A stretch of 64,000 bases of DNA, taken from positions 1-64,000 of the forward strand of contig NZ_SJKD01000011.1 in the NCBI RefSeq assembly GCF_004331485.1. Reading direction: 5' to 3'. Source of the stretch: Kribbella capetownensis (GTDB taxonomy: Bacteria; Actinomycetota; Actinomycetes; Propionibacteriales; Kribbellaceae). A program made the position numbers and the translations under genes. The notes under the pieces were generated by a model. It was not told where the DNA came from, did no database searches, and saw only the letters and a list, made by a program, of their open reading frames with translations. This document shows positions 40,108-48,348 of this stretch, piece by piece (within the stretch, counting starts at the first letter, position 1; each line of letters begins with the position of its first letter).

Positions 40108-41651
40108 CAGGGCAACAGGAAGGAGAGGTCGGCCTCGACCGTCTCGGTATCCATCTGCGCCTTCTGCAGCTTGCCCGAGTAGTCCCAGTTCAGCGACTGC
40201 CACCGGGTGAACTGGTCGAGCACCCAGATGCCGCTCTGCCGGGAGCCGTTGCCCGACTTCCCGTTGCCGCCGAACGGCAGGTGCGCCTCAGCACCGGAGG
40301 TCGAGTTGTTCACGCTCACCATGCCGGCCGAGATGCCCTGCGCGAACCGGAACGCCTTGTTCGGATCGGTGGTGTAGATCGAACTGGACAGGCCGTACCT
40401 CGATTTGTTGCCGAGGGCAATCGCCTCGTCGAGGGCCGAGTACGTCGTGATGCCGACGACCGGACCGAACGTCTCGTTCATGAACAACTCGTCGTCCGCA
40501 CGGACGCCGTCGACGATCACCGGGTGGTAGAACAGCCCGGCCGCGGGGTCCCCGACGAATCCGGACCGCGGGCTGTCCGCCGTGACCCGGCCGGTCGCGC
40601 CGATCACCTGGTGGTGAGCCGCGATCCAGCCCAGCGACTTCTCGAACCCGGCGGCGAACTTCTCGTCCAGCAACGGACCGAACAGCACGTCCCGCGCCGG
40701 ATCACCCATCGCGGCGTCCGCGACCGCACGGCTGAAGCGCGCGACGAAGTCATCGTGCACCGACTCGTGCACGATGACCGTACCGAGCGAGGTGCACCGC
40801 TGACCCGCCGTACCGAAGCCGGAGAACAGCGCGCCCTCGACGGCCAGGTCGAGGTCGGCGTCCTCGGTGATCACCATCGGGTTCTTGCCGCCGAGCTCGA
40901 GGCACGGCGTCTGCAGATGGCGGCCGCACAGCTCGCCGATCCGGCTGCCGACGGCGCTGGATCCGGTGAAGCCGACCTTGTTGACCAGCCCGGCCTGCAG
41001 CGCCTGCTCGAGTCCGGTGAACGTGTCCGGCCCATCGGCGTACACGACGTTGAAGACTCCGGCCGGTACGCCGGAATGCGCGAAGATCTCGTAGAACGCG
41101 TCGGACACCACGGCGGAGTACTCCGCTGGCTTCCACACGACCGTGTTGCCGCACAACAGCGCCGGCACGATGTACCAGGACGGTACGGCGACCGGGAAGT
41201 TGCCGGCCGTGATCACGACCACAGTGCCGACCGGACGGCGGAATGTGAACAACTGTTTGTCGGGCATCTCCGACGGAACCGTCTGGCCGTACAGCCGTCG
41301 CCCCTCGCCGACGAAGAAGTCGCAGGTGTCGATGATCTCCTGCACCTCACCGCGCGCCTCCGCGATCGGCTTGCCGATCTCGCGGGTGACGAGCGCGGCC
41401 AGCCGCTCCTTGTTGGCGGTCATCAGCCGGCCCACGTTCGCGATCACCTGACCGCGCTGCGGAGCGGGCGTCGCGGCCCACGCGACCTGGGCGTCCCGGG
41501 CAGCCTGGGCGGCCCGGACGAGAACCTCGGGCCCCGCGCTGCCGACCCTCCCCACCACATCGCTCAGCTGGGCCGGGTTGGTCGACGGAGTACGCCGTAC
41601 CGCTTCCGCCACTCGCTCGCCACCGACAACGGACAGCACCTCAACGGCCAT
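40107..41651 (-). CDS. Aldehyde dehydrogenase
   Basis: A 514-residue NAD(P)-dependent ALDH. The catalytic Cys is in FGTAGQRCTSLGTVI, the general base Glu in CLELGGKNPM, and the coenzyme-binding NKVGFTGSSAVGSRIG is present. The C-terminal GAEAHLPFGGNGKSGNG is the usual end pattern. The substrate is probably an amino-acid-derived semialdehyde given its FAD-oxidase partner, but this is inference. ATG 41651 has a GGAG site; upstream in-frame codons run into low-complexity sequence. Confidence 0.9.
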   Translation of the reverse strand: MAVEVLSVVGGERVAEAVRRTPSTNPAQLSDVVGRVGSAGPEVLVRAAQAARDAQVAWAATPAPQRGQVIANVGRLMTANKERLAALVTREIGKPIAEARGEVQEIIDTCDFFVGEGRRLYGQTVPSEMPDKQLFTFRRPVGTVVVITAGNFPVAVPSWYIVPALLCGNTVVWKPAEYSAVVSDAFYEIFAHSGVPAGVFNVVYADGPDTFTGLEQALQAGLVNKVGFTGSSAVGSRIGELCGRHLQTPCLELGGKNPMVITEDADLDLAVEGALFSGFGTAGQRCTSLGTVIVHESVHDDFVARFSRAVADAAMGDPARDVLFGPLLDEKFAAGFEKSLGWIAAHHQVIGATGRVTADSPRSGFVGDPAAGLFYHPVIVDGVRADDELFMNETFGPVVGITTYSALDEAIALGNKSRYGLSSSIYTTDPNKAFRFAQGISAGMVSVNNSTSGAEAHLPFGGNGKSGNGSRQSGIWVLDQFTRWQSLNWDYSGKLQKAQMDTETVEADLSFLLP

Positions 41652-41852
41652 TCGCACTCCTTCGTCACTCGTACGCCTGCCACCACCCTCACTCACCGAC
41701 TCCACCCCTGCCAACCGCGCCTCATGGGTTGGCCCATGAGGCGGTGGGTTGGCCACGTGGGTTCCGGTGGGCGAACCCACCGTCTGGTGGGTCAACCCAC
41801 CAGACGGGCCGGTGCGGGACGGGCCGGTGCGGGACGGGCCGGGGTGGGGTGG
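41652..41852. repeat. Cluster of hairpins and a tandem 15-base repeat
   Basis: Three perfect stem-loops follow each other: GCCTCATGGG (41719-41728) / CCCATGAGGC (41733-41742); GTGGGTT (41757-41763) / AACCCAC (41774-41780); CCGTCTGGTGGGT (41780-41792) / ACCCACCAGACGG (41795-41807). Two and a half copies of GGGCCGGTGCGGGAC follow (41806-41842). At least one stem is a probable terminator for the minus-strand membrane protein gene ending at 41853. Confidence 0.7.
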
Positions 41853-42464
41853 TCAGGGGTGGTCGGGTGGCATCTTCTGGCCGGGGTAGAGATCCGGGAT
41901 CGGCATTCGCCACAGGTGCGACTTCGGGCTGATCATGCCGTGCCGGATCGCGACGTACCGGAGCAGGCGGAGCGGGCCGGCGATCAGGATGAAGGCCAGC
42001 GGGAGCTCGACCAGGAAGGCGCTCAGCAGCGCCTGGGTGAGGTCGGCGCCGCGATGGCTCGTCATCGTGTCGAACCAGGCGTCGCAGATCAGCAGGACGC
42101 CGGTCGCGAACGCGGTCGGGAAGACCAGTTGCTTGCGCTTCCAGCCGGCCAGCGCGGTCAGCACCAGCATGGTCAGCAGCAGGATGTCGAAGCCGACCCA
42201 GGTGGCGACCCAGTTCCGGGCGACGTAGTGGCTGGGCAGGGTCATGCCCAGATAGACGGTCCAGGGGATCAGCGCGAGCGCGCAGAGCAGCATCAGCACG
42301 GTCCGCCACTTGCGGATCCGCTCGATCGTCCGCAGCGACGGCAGCCCCGCCGGTTCCCTCGGCGCCAGCCGCAGGATCAGGTCCCGCCGCTCGGCCGGAG
42401 TCATCGCCGCGATCTGTTCGTCGGTCAGGTCCACCTCCCCAGTATGTCTTGTGATTGCATTCAC
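41853..42464 (-). CDS. Four-helix membrane protein of unknown function
   Basis: A 203-residue protein. An N-terminal charged helix-rich segment (VDLTDEQIAAMTPAERRDLI) precedes four membrane helices: VLMLLCALALIPWTVYLG, WVGFDILLLTMLVLTALAG, a third around FATGVLLICDAWF, and LVELPLAFILIAGPLRLL. I do not recognise the family. The GTG start at 42464 lies within the CRP-like palindrome at 42450-42465 and lacks a ribosome site; GTG 42434 (MDLTDEQ...) directly after a CATACT -10-like element is an alternative leaderless start. Confidence 0.7.
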   Translation of the reverse strand: MNAITRHTGEVDLTDEQIAAMTPAERRDLILRLAPREPAGLPSLRTIERIRKWRTVLMLLCALALIPWTVYLGMTLPSHYVARNWVATWVGFDILLLTMLVLTALAGWKRKQLVFPTAFATGVLLICDAWFDTMTSHRGADLTQALLSAFLVELPLAFILIAGPLRLLRYVAIRHGMISPKSHLWRMPIPDLYPGQKMPPDHP

Positions 42465-42477
42465 AAGCCGGTAGGCT
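42449..42477. promoter_or_regulatory. CRP-like operator overlapping a divergent promoter
   Basis: TGTGATTGCATTCACA (42450-42465) has perfect CRP-family half-sites TGTGA and TCACA with the correct six-base spacer, and the outer bases extend the dyad (CTTGTGA / TCACAAG). On the plus strand the same bases form a -35, TTGTGA (42449-42454), 17 bp from TAGGCT (42472-42477), which would serve the gene at 42521. Regulation by a CRP/GlxR-type protein is inferred. Confidence 0.6.
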
Positions 42478-42520
42478 GACGCCCGGAAGCAACTGTCGAT
42501 GAGACAGATGAGGTGTGGGC

Positions 42521-43003
42521 ATGACCGAGCGCAAGCCAGCCAACATGTCGCAGCAGGACTGGGTCGAGGCCCAGATCCAGCAGGCCCAGAAGCGGGGCGA
42601 GTTCGACGACCTCGCGGGTCAGGGCAAACCGCTGACCAAGTTGGCCAATCCGCACGACCCGGACTGGTGGGTCAAGGACTTCATCCGCCGGGAACAGATC
42701 GACTCCGAAGCCCTGCTGCCGCCCGCGGTTCTGCTGCGCAAGGAGAAGCAGAAGGTCCAGCAGACCGTCGCCCGGATGCGCAAGGAGTCCGAGGTGCGCG
42801 ACTACCTCGCGGATCTGAACAAGCGCATCCTGGTCAGCATCCGCGACACCACCGGCCCGGTCGTCCCGGTCGGAACTGTCGACGAGGAGGCGGTCCTGGC
42901 GCAGTGGAAGGCGGATCGGCCCGAGCCGGTGCGCAAGCCGTCAGGCGCCCAGTCTGCGGACGCCCCGCCGAAGAAGTCGCTCTGGCAGCGGCTGTTCACC
43001 TGA
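42521..43003 (+). CDS. DUF1992 (DnaJ-homologue C28-like) protein
   Basis: A 160-residue protein: VEAQIQQAQKRGEFDDLAGQ, GKPLTKLANPHDPDWWVKDF, IRREQIDSEALLPPAVLLRK and LADLNKRILVSIRDTTGP. The GxFDDLxGxGKPL pattern and DPDWW motif are those of the DUF1992 family, related to the conserved region of DNAJC28. Function unknown. ATG 42521 has GAGGTG at a good distance. It overlaps the convergent TPP-enzyme gene by eight bases. Confidence 0.85.
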   Translation: MTERKPANMSQQDWVEAQIQQAQKRGEFDDLAGQGKPLTKLANPHDPDWWVKDFIRREQIDSEALLPPAVLLRKEKQKVQQTVARMRKESEVRDYLADLNKRILVSIRDTTGPVVPVGTVDEEAVLAQWKADRPEPVRKPSGAQSADAPPKKSLWQRLFT

Positions 43004-45098
43004 GCAGTTCGCGAACCGCGATCTCGATCGTCCGCTCGCTGAGCAGCACCTGACGGGACGCATCGCCGAGCGGGACGAACGAGTCCTCCGATGCCACCCG
43101 GGCCAGCCGGCCGGTGTAGCCGTGGTCGATCAGCGCGGCCAGGACGCCTTCGGATACGCCACCGGATCGCCGGGTCTCGTCGACGACGAGCACGCGTCCG
43201 GTGGCGGTTGCCTCGCGCAACAAATCCTCGACCGGCAGCGGCGCCAGCCAGCGCAGGTCGAGCACTCGGAGACCGGGCACCCGCGCAGCCACCCGCAGAC
43301 TCATCGGCAGACCGTTGCCGAAGGTGATCAGAGTCAACTCCGTCCCTTCGCCGTACGTCCGGCCGCGTCCGATCGGCACCGGTTCGCTCGGGTACGGCGT
43401 CAGCCACTGGTCGTCGCCGTCCTCGTACAGATCGCGCCGGTGATAGAGCGCGATCGGCTCGAGGAACACGCTGACCGTGCCGCACGATCGCCCCGCCGCG
43501 GCGCAAGCATGCAGCATCGCGGCCGCGTCGTCCGGCCGGGAGGGTGACGCGATCACGAGTCCCGGGATGTCCCGCAGTACGGCGATCGCGTCGTCGTTGT
43601 GGAAGTGGCCGCCGAACCCCTTCTGGTAGCCGTAGCCCGCGACCCGCAGCACCAGCGGATTCGAGTACTGCTCCTGCGAGAAGAACTTCAGCGACGCCGC
43701 CTCGCCGCGCAACTGGTCCTCGGCATTGTGCAGATACGCCAGGTACTGGATCTCCGGGATCGGCAGCAACCCCGAGACGCCGGCGCCGAGTCCGAGACCG
43801 AGGATCGACTGCTCGTCCAGCAGCGTGTCGAACACCCGGGCCGGTCCGAACGACTTCTGCAGTCCGCGGGTGACGCCGTACACGCCGCCCTTGCGGCCGA
43901 CGTCCTCACCGAACACCATCGCCTCCGGGTACGACGCCAGTACGTCGGCCAGGGCGCGGTTGATCGACTGGCTCAGCGTCAACCGTTCCGTCGTACGGCT
44001 GGGCTGGGGCAACGACTCCGCGACCGCCTCGGGGTCGGGGAACCGCAGTGGGGAGGCGACGGCCTCGGCGGACGACAGTTGCGGCAGGCCGGAGACCTCG
44101 GCCGCGATCCGCATCACCTCTGACCGCTTGTCCTCATACAGCTCGATCACGTCGGCCGCGTCCAGACCGGCGCCCAGCAGGAGTCGCGCCGTACCGAGCA
44201 GCGGGTCCAGTTCCTCGTCGGCGACCAGTTCGGCCGGTGAACGGTACGCCGCTTCCACGTCGGAGCCGGCGTGGCCGAGCAGCCGGACGGTCCGCAGGCG
44301 GAGGAAGGCAGGCCGCCGGTTCCGCCGGACGAACGTCGCCGCCTCGGTCGCCATCGTCAGTGCCGCGGCGACATCGGTGCCGTCGGCATCGAAGTACCGC
44401 AGGCCGGGTCGCGACCCGTAGGCCTGCCGAATCCAGCCATCCGGGGTCCGCACGCTGATCCCGATCCCGTTGTCCTCACAGACCAGCAGCAACGGCATCG
44501 GCAGGCCCTGGTACGACGCGTGCAGCGCGGCGTTGATCGCGCCGGTCGCGGTCGAGTGGTTCGCCGACGCGTCGCCGAAGCTGGTCACCACGATCGCGTC
44601 GGACGGCCACGGCGACGGTACGCCGAGCTTCGCCGCGCGGGCCAGCGAGAACGCGACACCCATCGCCCGCGGCAGGTGGGACGCGATCGTCGACGTCTGC
44701 GGGATGATGGCAAGGTCGTGCCGGCCGAACACCTTGTGCCGGCCGCCGGCGATCGGCTCACTGGTCGCGGCCGCGACCCCGAGCAGGATGTCGCGCAGCC
44801 CTTCCTTCGATCCGGCCTGGTCGGCGCGGGCGAGGTAGAACGCGCCGGAGCGGTAGTGCAGCAGCGCCGGATCGGTGGGCCGGAGCGCGGCGGCGACCGC
44901 GGCGTTCCCCTCGTGGCCGGCGGATCCGATCGTGTAGTAGCCCTGACCCCGAGACTGCATCCAGCGGGCTGCCAGGTCCGCATGCCGGCTGCCGAGCTGA
45001 GCGTCGTACAGGGTCCTGAGCTGGTCGGCCGTGTAGTCACTCGGGACGGGCTTGAGGGCGCGGACGCGCTCGGCGTACCGCTCGTCGACGGCGGTCAC
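42996..45098 (-). CDS. Fused alpha-beta 2-oxoacid dehydrogenase E1 (TPP-dependent)
   Basis: A 700-residue fusion. The alpha half (residues about 20-360) has a TPP-binding GDASANHSTATGAINAALHA with LLVCEDNGIG; the beta half (residues about 370-700) has LSQSINRALADVLASYPEAM, FGEDVGRKGGVYGVTRGLQK and a transketolase C-terminal domain (LRVLDLRWLAPLPVEDLL). It resembles branched-chain or pyruvate dehydrogenase E1 alpha plus beta fused into one chain. No lipoyl acyltransferase or E3 gene is nearby. It may finish the degradation of a keto acid made by the neighbouring oxidase and lyase genes. Confidence 0.88.
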   Translation of the reverse strand: MTAVDERYAERVRALKPVPSDYTADQLRTLYDAQLGSRHADLAARWMQSRGQGYYTIGSAGHEGNAAVAAALRPTDPALLHYRSGAFYLARADQAGSKEGLRDILLGVAAATSEPIAGGRHKVFGRHDLAIIPQTSTIASHLPRAMGVAFSLARAAKLGVPSPWPSDAIVVTSFGDASANHSTATGAINAALHASYQGLPMPLLLVCEDNGIGISVRTPDGWIRQAYGSRPGLRYFDADGTDVAAALTMATEAATFVRRNRRPAFLRLRTVRLLGHAGSDVEAAYRSPAELVADEELDPLLGTARLLLGAGLDAADVIELYEDKRSEVMRIAAEVSGLPQLSSAEAVASPLRFPDPEAVAESLPQPSRTTERLTLSQSINRALADVLASYPEAMVFGEDVGRKGGVYGVTRGLQKSFGPARVFDTLLDEQSILGLGLGAGVSGLLPIPEIQYLAYLHNAEDQLRGEAASLKFFSQEQYSNPLVLRVAGYGYQKGFGGHFHNDDAIAVLRDIPGLVIASPSRPDDAAAMLHACAAAGRSCGTVSVFLEPIALYHRRDLYEDGDDQWLTPYPSEPVPIGRGRTYGEGTELTLITFGNGLPMSLRVAARVPGLRVLDLRWLAPLPVEDLLREATATGRVLVVDETRRSGGVSEGVLAALIDHGYTGRLARVASEDSFVPLGDASRQVLLSERTIEIAVRELLR

Positions 45099-45137
45099 TG
45101 CGCGGATCCTGCGTCGGCCGGGGCGGGGTGGGCGCGG

Positions 45138-45412
45138 TCAGAGTCCGCAGTCGAAGCCGTCGTCGTTCGGGTTGGCGTCGGCCAGGACGTCCAGGATGCG
45201 ACTCGCGCGTCGAAGGTCCTCATCTGATACATGATCGGCGAAGAACGTCGAGACCACAGCTTCGACCACGGGTTGGGCAGCCGCGAGCGCCTCCCGCCCG
45301 GCCGGCGTGAGCTCGGCCCAGGTGGCCCGGCGGTCCTCGGGCGTGTTCCGGCGGACCGGCCAGCCGTCCTTGTCCTCGAGCTTCCCGACCAGCCGGGTCG
45401 CGCCGCTGCGGT
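45138..45412 (-). pseudogene. C-terminal remnant of a MarR regulator
   Basis: The minus strand reads SGATRLVGKLEDKDGWPVRR, then EDRRATWAELTPAGREALAA and VSDEDLRRASRILDVLADAN, the second half of a MarR protein from the recognition helix to the C-terminus. Everything before SGATR is absent. The break lies at about 45412, exactly where the plus strand starts matching an MFS transporter. The long frame continuing upstream is antisense to that transporter and is not the original sequence. Confidence 0.7.
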
Positions 45413-45769
45413 GCCGGGGAGGCGTTCCTGATCCCGGCGTACACGGCGCTGGTGCCGAAGCTGCTGCCTGCCGACGAGCTGCTCGCGGCGAACGGACTCG
45501 AAGGGACGTTGCTGCAGCGCCGGGTGCCGGACCGCTTGCGCGGACGCATCGCCAGCCTGGACTTCTTCGTCTTGCTGCTGCCGTTGTCGATGGCGCTGGC
45601 CGGACCGGCAGGTGCTGTGTTCGGACTGACCGCGGTGTTCGTCGTCGCTGGTGTCGGCCCGGCAGTGGTGTCACTGTTGGTCGTGTACTTCGGCCGGATG
45701 CCGTCGGACGAGATCGCTCATCCGCTGGACCATCCCGTCACGCCGGCCGACTCGCCCACTGCCGCCTGA
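45412..45769 (+). pseudogene. Remnant of an MFS transporter
   Basis: The plus strand reads EAFLIPAYTALVPKLLPADE, then LLAANGLEGTLLQRRVPDRL, then RGRIASLDFFVLLLPLSMAL and a last helix. The first part is the middle of an MFS exporter; TLLQRRVPxxLRGRIASLD is much later in the family, so about 100-150 residues are missing in addition to the N-terminal half. The two remnants (MarR and MFS) originally formed a divergent regulator-exporter pair; a deletion removed both 5' ends. Confidence 0.7.
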
Positions 45770-45883
45770 TTGCGCGGCCCCCGGGTGGGGAACGGTGCAG
45801 AGGGGCTGTTCGTTCTCTGGGGTAGAGGTGTGGTTACGGGGTGGGTGACACGTGAGGTGTTCTGTGGCGACGAGTGAGTTCCG

Positions 45884-46549
45884 GTGAGGGGTCATTCCGC
45901 GTTGATGCGGCGGATGGCGATCGCTGCCGGACTCGGTGTGGGGACAGCCGGGGTGCTCGCGGGCATCCTGCTGCTGGGTCCGCTCGCGGCCGTGATCCTG
46001 CTGACCGTTGTGTTCGCACTGGTCTGGCCGCTGGCCGCGGTGATCCGGCACGTGTCGGACGAAGCGCCGTACCAGTCGTCGGCGACGGTCGCGGCCACTG
46101 CGGCCGCTGCTGTGCTGTGCCTGCCAGGGCTGGCACGTCTGCTGGCCTGGGGTGCGGTCGGGTTCGCGGTGGCGCTGGTCGCGGCGACGCTGTTCGTGCT
46201 GCTCGACCTGGTCCTGCCAGAACGGCGGCACCGTCCGTCGCGGCGGCAGCGGAAGCTCGAGCGGTTGACCGAGAAGCAGGGGTTCGAGGACGAGGCGCTG
46301 ATCGCGTCGCTGCAGTGCCCGCTCAGCATCGAGGAATTGTGCGGTGTCTGGACCGAGACCGCCACCCAGCTCGCCCAAGGTGCCGGCCCACGCGACCGCC
46401 AGGCAGTCGCCGAGGTACGCCGGATCTGCCTCGACGAATTCGAGCGCCGCAACCCCGACGGCTTCCACCGTTGGCTGGAGGCCGGCGCGCCCGCGAATCC
46501 GAGCAGCTACCTGCTCCCGACTCCAGGAGACGGCCCGACCGCCCTGTGA
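45884..46549 (+). CDS. Membrane protein of unknown function
   Basis: A 221-residue protein. The first half has four hydrophobic segments (AIAAGLGVGTAGVLAGILLL, LAAVILLTVVFALVWPLAAV, VAATAAAAVLCLPGLARLLA, GAVGFAVALVAATLFVLLDL). The C-terminal half is soluble and helical with LERLTEKQGFEDEALIASLQ and RICLDEFERRNPDGFHRWLE. I do not recognise it. The start is uncertain: GTG 45884 is given, but ATG 45905 or 45914 are possible. It converges with ku, separated by one base. Confidence 0.65.
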   Translation: MRGHSALMRRMAIAAGLGVGTAGVLAGILLLGPLAAVILLTVVFALVWPLAAVIRHVSDEAPYQSSATVAATAAAAVLCLPGLARLLAWGAVGFAVALVAATLFVLLDLVLPERRHRPSRRQRKLERLTEKQGFEDEALIASLQCPLSIEELCGVWTETATQLAQGAGPRDRQAVAEVRRICLDEFERRNPDGFHRWLEAGAPANPSSYLLPTPGDGPTAL

Positions 46550-46550
46550 G

Positions 46551-47423
46551 TCAGGCCGCCTTCTTCTTGCTCCTCGCGGCCTTCTTGGCGGTCGCCTTCT
46601 TCGCCGTGGTCTTCTTCTTCGCGGTGGTCTTCCGCGTGCCGCGGGACTTGCGTGCGGACTCGACGCTGGCGCGCAGCGCGGCGACCAGGTCGGTCGGGTT
46701 GGTGGCCTGCGGCTCCTCCTCCGCGAAGACGACCTCCTTGCCCTTGTGCTTGGACACGACCAGTTCCTTCACCCGCTCGGTGTAGGTGTCCTTGTAGGCG
46801 GACGGTTTCCACTCGCCACTCATCGCCTCGATCAGGTCGGTCGCCATCGACAACTGCTTGCCCGCCGACGACTTGCCCGGCAGGTCGTCCAGCTCGTCGG
46901 CCGGATCGCGGATCTCGTCGGCGAAGAACATCGTCTCCAGCACCAGGACCTTGTCCTTGGCCCGGATCGTGGCCAGGTACTCCTTGCCGCGCATCACGAA
47001 CTTCGCGATCCCGGCCCGGTTCGTCTTCGCCAGCGCGTCCCGCAGCAGTGCGTACGACGACGCGTTGTCGCCGTCCTTGGGACCCAGGTAGTAGCTCTTC
47101 TGGAAGTGGATCGGGTCGATGTCGTCCAGGTCGACGAAGGTGGAGATCTCCAGCGCCCGGGACTTGCCCGGCGCGATCTCGTCCAGCTCGTCCGGCTCGA
47201 CGATGACGAACTCGCCGCCGCCGACGTCGTGACCCTTGACGATCTTGTCGAAGTCCACTTCCCGGCCGGTGCGCTCGTTCACCCGCTTGTAGCGGATCCG
47301 GTCCGAGGTGCCCTTCTGGAACTGGTGGAAGTCGAGCTGGTGCTCGTCGGTGGCGCTGTAGAGCCCGACCGGCACCGAGACCAGTCCGAACGTGATGAAT
47401 CCACTCCAGATCGACCGCGCCAT
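46551..47423 (-). CDS. ku: Ku protein (non-homologous end joining)
   Basis: A 290-residue bacterial Ku: SIWSGFITFGLVSVPVGLYS at the N-terminus, IRYKRVNERTGREVDFDKIV, FVIVEPDELDEIAPGKSRAL, and LEISTFVDLDDIDPIHFQKS. The C-terminus from about residue 255 is a Lys/Ala-rich extension (KKKTTAKKATAKKAARSKKK), which in other actinobacterial Ku proteins enhances DNA binding. It holds double-strand ends for ligase D. A strong GAGAGGAG site precedes ATG 47423. It is the third gene in an apparent operon with a sigma factor and a coiled-coil protein. Confidence 0.95.
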   Translation of the reverse strand: MARSIWSGFITFGLVSVPVGLYSATDEHQLDFHQFQKGTSDRIRYKRVNERTGREVDFDKIVKGHDVGGGEFVIVEPDELDEIAPGKSRALEISTFVDLDDIDPIHFQKSYYLGPKDGDNASSYALLRDALAKTNRAGIAKFVMRGKEYLATIRAKDKVLVLETMFFADEIRDPADELDDLPGKSSAGKQLSMATDLIEAMSGEWKPSAYKDTYTERVKELVVSKHKGKEVVFAEEEPQATNPTDLVAALRASVESARKSRGTRKTTAKKKTTAKKATAKKAARSKKKAA

Positions 47424-47461
47424 CCGTCTCTCCTCTCGTACCGCCCCCGCCGGTACCCAGT

Positions 47462-48328
47462 TCAGAGCCGGTTGTACCGCTTGCGCGCCTCCCGGCTCTC
47501 CTTCTGCGCGTCGCGGGCGGCCCGGCGGGCGTCGTCCAGCTCCCCGCCCAGCCGCCGTACCAGCTCCTGGGCCTCGGCCAGGGCCTCGCGCGCGTTGTCG
47601 AGCTGGGTGTCGAGATCCTCGACCGTGGATTCGGCCTCCTGGGCCGCGGCGACGGCGTCCTCGAACGCCTTCTTGGCCTTCGCCTTCTCGGCGGCCTCGC
47701 GTTCCTCCTCCTTGCGGTCCGCGGCCTCGCGCTTCTTCCGGGCAGCAGCCGTTTCCTCGTCGGCCTCGGCCTGCTGCGCCTTACGCCGGTCGCGGGCGGC
47801 CTGGCGGCGCTCGTCGGTGAGCGGGGTGACGTTGGTCGGTTCGCCCGCTTCGTCGACGACACCGAAACCGACGTGCCGCAGCGCGCTGCTCAACCGGCCT
47901 TCCCGTACGGCGTCACCCGCGGCCGGATCCACCAGCGCGGCATCGAGCGTCTCGCGAAGCTTCTGCCCGACGTCAGCGCTCACCTTCTGACCTTCGTCAC
48001 TGGCGACCTGGGCGGCCTCTTTGGCCAGCTTGTCCAGCAACTGGTGCCGTCGCGGTGTCAGCTCGCGCAGCCGGTCGCCGTCCAGATCGGCGGTCGCCTC
48101 GCGGAACTCGTCGCCGAGCGCGAGCAAGTCATCGAGCTCGTCGGGCAGCTTGCGGGCGATCAGGTTCGTCACCCAGGCCGCGACCGTCGGCTTGCGCATC
48201 GCCTTCAACCGGGTCGACCCGAGCTGGTCGCCGTCCGCCTTCAGCTGCTTGGCCAGCTCGTTGCGAGTAGCAATGAAATCCGCAGCCGGCGCCGCGTAGA
48301 GCGCATCCGCCGCCTCCTCGAAGTCCAT
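47462..48328 (-). CDS. Coiled-coil protein of unknown function
   Basis: A 288-residue protein: MDFEEAADALYAAPAADFIA at the N-terminus, a helical domain with RKPTVAAWVTNLIARKLPDE, then a continuous charged coiled coil from about residue 180 to the end (RRKAQQAEADEETAAARKKR, AAQEAESTVEDLDTQLDNAR). No enzymatic motif is visible. The N-terminal domain is conserved in actinobacteria in my recollection. It lies between a sigma factor gene (20 bases upstream) and ku (38 bases downstream), suggesting a role in DNA damage or stationary phase, which is inference. Confidence 0.8.
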   Translation of the reverse strand: MDFEEAADALYAAPAADFIATRNELAKQLKADGDQLGSTRLKAMRKPTVAAWVTNLIARKLPDELDDLLALGDEFREATADLDGDRLRELTPRRHQLLDKLAKEAAQVASDEGQKVSADVGQKLRETLDAALVDPAAGDAVREGRLSSALRHVGFGVVDEAGEPTNVTPLTDERRQAARDRRKAQQAEADEETAAARKKREAADRKEEEREAAEKAKAKKAFEDAVAAAQEAESTVEDLDTQLDNAREALAEAQELVRRLGGELDDARRAARDAQKESREARKRYNRL

Positions 48329-48348
48329 GGCGGCGACGCTACCCGGAA

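Noticed and set aside
36714..45098. Histidine utilisation (hut) operon
   Set aside because: No urocanase, imidazolonepropionase or HutC partner is present, and the lyase lacks the MIO triad needed for histidine ammonia-lyase.
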